Part shown: positions 16,131 to 18,773 of the stretch, in pieces | Layout of the letters: every line of letters begins with the position of its first letter | Numbering within the stretch: position 1 is the stretch's first letter | Assembly (NCBI GenBank): GCA_900546355.1 | Contig: URCM01000060.1 | Coordinates: forward strand, 1 to 18,773 | Length of the DNA: 18,773 nucleotides | Direction: 5' to 3' | Origin: an uncultured Bacteroides sp. | GTDB lineage: Bacteria > Bacteroidota > Bacteroidia > Bacteroidales > Bacteroidaceae | The notes under the pieces: generated by a model | Database searches by the model: none | Seen by the model: only the letters and a program-made list of their open reading frames with translations | Told to the model about the DNA's origin: nothing | Position numbers and translations under genes: made by a program

Positions 16131-18278
16131 TTATTCCGCCAGCGTGAAGTCGAGCTGCTTCTTCTCCAGGTTGGCGCGTGCCACCTTGATTTTCACCGGG
16201 TCGCCCAGGCTGAACTTGCGGTGATGGCGGCGTCCGATGAGGCAGTAGTTTTTCTCGTCGAACTCGTAGTAATCATCGCCCAGGTCGCGCATCGGCACCA
16301 TGCCTTCGCACTTGTTCTCGTTGATTTCCACGTAGATGCCCCATTCGGTGACGCCCGAGATGACACCGTCGTACACGTTGCCGATGCGTTCGCCCATAAA
16401 CTCTACTTGCTTGTACTTCACGGAGGCGCGTTCGGCGCTTGCCGCGGTCTGCTCCATGGCAGAGCTGTGCTCGCACAATTCCTCGTACTTGTCGGCTTGG
16501 GCGGTGCGCCCTCCGGCTTCGTAGCGGGTGAGGAGGCGGTGCACCATCAGGTCGGGATAGCGGCGGATGGGCGAGGTGAAGTGGGTGTAATAGTCGAACG
16601 CCAGCCCGTAGTGCCCGATGTTATGGATGGAGTAGCGGGCTTTCTGCATGGCGCGGAGCGATACCGTCTCGATGAGGTTCTGCTCTTTCTTGCCCGACAC
16701 GTCGCTGAGCAGGCGGTTGAGCGAGCGCGACACTTCGGTCTTGCTTCCCCCCGTGCGTATCTTGTAGCCGAAGCGGGCGATGAACTGGTTCAGGTTTTCC
16801 AGCTTCATCGGGTCGGGCAGGTCGTGGATACGGTAGGGGAATACTTTCGGCTTCTTGTTTTTGGGCACTTTGCCGATGTGTTCCGCCACGGTGCGGTTTG
16901 CCAGCAGCATGAATTCCTCTATCAGCTTGTTGGCTTCTTTCGATTGTTTGAAGTACACGCTCAGCGGCTTGCCTTTTTCGTCGATTTCGAATTTCACTTC
17001 CACGCGGTCGAAGTCGATGGAACCTGCCGCCATGCGCCGTGCGCGGAGCTGCTGGGCGAGGCGGTTCAGTTCCAGTATCTCGTAGGTATAGTCGCCCGTT
17101 CCGGTCTCGATGATGGCTTGCGCCTCTTCGTAGGTGAAGCGGCGGTCCGACTTGATGACCGTGTGGCGGATGCGGTAATCCTTCACTTCGGCGTTGTCGT
17201 TGAGGGTGAAGATGACCGAGTAGGCGAGCTTTTCTTCATTGGGGCGGAGCGAGCAGATGAAGTTGCACAGGCGTTCGGGAAGCATCGGGATGGTGCGGTC
17301 GACCAGGTATACCGAGGTGGCGCGCTTCACGGCCTCCTTGTCGATGGCGCCGCCTTCCTTCACGTAGTGCGACACGTCGGCGATATGCACGCCCACTTCC
17401 CACAGCCCCGGCTTCAGCGGGCGGATGGAGAGGGCGTCGTCGAAGTCTTTCGCGTCCTTGGGGTCGATGGTGAAGGTGGTCACGGTGCGGAAGTCCTCAC
17501 GCTCGGCATAGTCCTCGGGGGTGATTTCCGCCGGGAGCTTCTCCGCCGCGGCTTCCACCGATGCCGGATAGGTATAGGGCAGCCCGTATTCCGCCAGGAT
17601 GGCATGCATCTCGGTATTGTTGTCGCCTGCCTTGCCCAGCACGTCCACTACTTCGCCGAAAGGATTCTTCGCCTCGTCGGGCCACTCGGTGATGCGCACC
17701 ACCGCCTTGTCGCCGTTCTTTCCGCCTTTCAGCTTTTCCTTCGGGATGAAGATGTCGTTTGCCAGCGTGCTCGATTCGGTGAGCAGGAAAGCGTAGTTCT
17801 TGGTCACTTTCAGCGTGCCTACGAAGGTGGTCTTGGCGCGTTCCAATATTTCGATTACTTCCCCTTCCGGTTCTTTGCGCTTGCGCCGCGCGCAGAGTGC
17901 CACACGCACCCGGTCGCCGTTCATGGCGTGCGCCGCGTTGCGTTCGGCGATGAAGATAGGGGCGCCGCCTTCATCGGGCGTGAACGAGTTCTTTCCGTTG
18001 CTCTTGCGTTGGAATATGCCGGTCAGTATCTGCCCCTTTCCGTTCAGCTTGAATTCTCCTTTCTCAGGCTCGACGAGGAAGCCGTCTTCTATCATTTCGT
18101 TTAAAATGTCTACGCAAAGCATTTTCAGCGGATGCGTGGTGAGCTTCAGCCCCCTGAAGAGTTGTTTCAGACCAAACGTCTGTTCGGCGTGGAGCTGGAA
18201 GTAGCTGACCATCAGCTCGACGAGCTCGCGTTTCTTCATGCGCTTGCCGCCCTTCTTTTCTTTTTTCTTCTTAGCCAT
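16131..18278 (-). CDS. rnr: ribonuclease R
   Basis: 3'-to-5' exoribonuclease of the RNB (RNase II/R) family, cytoplasmic, degrading structured RNA, rRNA fragments and mRNA; 715 aa from the chosen start. Order: Lys-rich start (MAKKKKEKKGGKRMKKREL), winged-helix region to about 75, cold-shock-like domains (about 80-215), RNB catalytic domain and a C-terminal S1 domain (VYDGVISGVTEWGIYVEI, about 625-710). The metal-binding motif IDPKDAKDFDDAL gives Asp272, Asp278, Asp280 and Asp281, the same numbers as the catalytic residues of E. coli RNase R. The frame also allows ATG 18311 (MLPPTTKRNTT), but Bacteroides relatives begin at MAKKKKEKK. It is upstream of jetABC on the same strand with a 179-base gap. 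A weak -7 candidate (TTACTTTG, one mismatch) lies at 18337-18344. Confidence 0.95.
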   Translation of the reverse strand: MAKKKKEKKGGKRMKKRELVELMVSYFQLHAEQTFGLKQLFRGLKLTTHPLKMLCVDILNEMIEDGFLVEPEKGEFKLNGKGQILTGIFQRKSNGKNSFTPDEGGAPIFIAERNAAHAMNGDRVRVALCARRKRKEPEGEVIEILERAKTTFVGTLKVTKNYAFLLTESSTLANDIFIPKEKLKGGKNGDKAVVRITEWPDEAKNPFGEVVDVLGKAGDNNTEMHAILAEYGLPYTYPASVEAAAEKLPAEITPEDYAEREDFRTVTTFTIDPKDAKDFDDALSIRPLKPGLWEVGVHIADVSHYVKEGGAIDKEAVKRATSVYLVDRTIPMLPERLCNFICSLRPNEEKLAYSVIFTLNDNAEVKDYRIRHTVIKSDRRFTYEEAQAIIETGTGDYTYEILELNRLAQQLRARRMAAGSIDFDRVEVKFEIDEKGKPLSVYFKQSKEANKLIEEFMLLANRTVAEHIGKVPKNKKPKVFPYRIHDLPDPMKLENLNQFIARFGYKIRTGGSKTEVSRSLNRLLSDVSGKKEQNLIETVSLRAMQKARYSIHNIGHYGLAFDYYTHFTSPIRRYPDLMVHRLLTRYEAGGRTAQADKYEELCEHSSAMEQTAASAERASVKYKQVEFMGERIGNVYDGVISGVTEWGIYVEINENKCEGMVPMRDLGDDYYEFDEKNYCLIGRRHHRKFSLGDPVKIKVARANLEKKQLDFTLAE

Positions 18279-18540
18279 AGTCGTATTTCTTTTAGTCGTC
18301 GGAGGCAACAATGTTGCCCTTCGTTGTTTCCTCCTACAAAGTAAAGAAAATAAATGGAATATTCTTCATCCTTGCCACAGGTTTTTCATCCCATTACAAA
18401 AATACGGTTTTTCCGCGGGAAGGCAATGGACTTTGAAACGGGCGGGGTGCAAAAATTTGTTAATGAGCTGGCGATATGGATTCGGAAGTATCCGTAGCCG
18501 TCCATATCATATGAATCCTGCATTTTACCCATACTCCCGC

Positions 18541-18575
18541 CCCCTACGTTGGCTCATTGCGGACATCCATTAAAC
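18541..18575 (+). repeat. dispersed CCTACGT repeat, copy 3
   Basis: CCCCTACGTTGGCTCATTGC and the next 15 bases (ending CATTAAAC) match 3570-3603 and, in part, the minus strand at 5356-5378. It lies directly against the long hairpin that begins at 18576. Confidence 0.7.
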
Positions 18576-18681
18576 GTAATTGTAAGGATTGTAATTGTAA
18601 CTATCTGTAACTATCAAGTTTCGGGAGAAAGTTACAAAAAGTTACAATTACAATCCTTACAATTACAATCCTTACAATTAC
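18576..18681. repeat. long hairpin with 15-bp tandem units
   Basis: The 26-base arms 18576-18601 (GTAATTGTAAGGATTG...) and 18641-18666 are perfect reverse complements, with an inner GTAACT/AGTTAC pair around a TCGGGAG loop region. On the 3' side the unit ACAATTACAATCCTT is repeated twice in tandem plus a partial copy, so the 5' arm can pair in two registers. Non-coding; no terminator T run directly follows the first register, but TTTTTT lies at 18690-18695. Confidence 0.75.
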
Positions 18682-18733
18682 AATTACCGTTTTTTCCATG
18701 ATTTGGATCAAGGCGGGCGTGCTTATAAATATA

Positions 18734-18773
18734 TACTATATATAAATATATATATATATATTTATATATAGTA
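18734..18773. repeat. perfect 40-bp A/T palindrome at the window edge
   Basis: The sequence from TACTATATATAAATATATAT to the last base is its own reverse complement over 40 bases and may continue outside the window. Almost all A/T, it could extrude as a cruciform or end transcription of a gene lying to the right. Confidence 0.8.

Larger units (their letters stand above)
18312..18773. other. intergenic region upstream of rnr, rich in repeats
   Basis: No gene is supported in these 462 bases. They contain the weak rnr promoter candidate, one copy of the CCTACGT repeat, a long hairpin with tandem units, and an A/T palindrome reaching the window edge. Confidence 0.65.

Noticed and set aside
16107..18104. 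Long open frame of 665 codons on the plus strand
   Set aside because: It is the antisense of rnr, whose RNB and S1 motifs are clear; the plus-strand product has no recognisable domain.
18279..18311. Eleven-residue N-terminal extension of RNase R
   Set aside because: Bacteroides RNase R proteins typically begin at the Lys-rich MAKKKKEKK; the extension looks like leader sequence.
18641..18681. Possible CRISPR array
   Set aside because: The units are 15 bp, directly adjacent and without spacers; no cas genes are present.

Overview
The window looks like chromosomal DNA from a Bacteroidales member (Bacteroides, Phocaeicola, Parabacteroides or a relative). Three things suggest this. Several start sites carry the Bacteroidetes -7 box TAnnTTTG, and Shine-Dalgarno sequences are largely missing. 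The two large lipoproteins share the surface-export style start CKDYDDD. RNase R, the M16 peptidase and the single-domain arabinose-5-phosphate isomerase all read like Bacteroides versions. The genus is an inference from sequence style; no search was run.

Left part (1-10453): two large surface lipoprotein genes point away from each other. One is on the minus strand (977 aa, 118-3051) and the other on the plus strand (917 aa, 7700-10453). Their first 32 codons and about 125 bases of leader are nearly identical, so the two genes carry a pair of inverted repeats of about 220 bp. Between the repeats lie about 4.4 kb with a minus-strand cluster (LOG-family phosphoribohydrolase, kdsD-like isomerase, PfkB sugar kinase) and a divergent plus-strand M16 zinc protease. 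A good promoter candidate lies inside this segment next to the left repeat only. Inversion of the segment could therefore switch which surface protein is made. This is a hypothesis, not a demonstrated switch.

Right part (10454-18773): everything is on the minus strand. It reads rnr (RNase R), then jetA-jetB-jetC, an SMC-like condensin operon of the Wadjet/MksBEF type with overlapping genes. jetC ends at a two-way terminator shared with the 917-aa lipoprotein gene. The fourth Wadjet gene, the nuclease jetD/mksG, is not in the window on either side of the operon. The set is therefore either a chromosome-folding MksBEF condensin or a Wadjet-like system whose nuclease is encoded elsewhere.

Intergenic DNA holds several small structured repeats. 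They include a dispersed element around CCTACGTTGGC (three copies), a long hairpin with 15-bp tandem units near 18600, a perfect 40-bp A/T palindrome at the right edge, and terminator hairpins. No tRNA, rRNA, insertion sequence, CRISPR array or prophage was seen.
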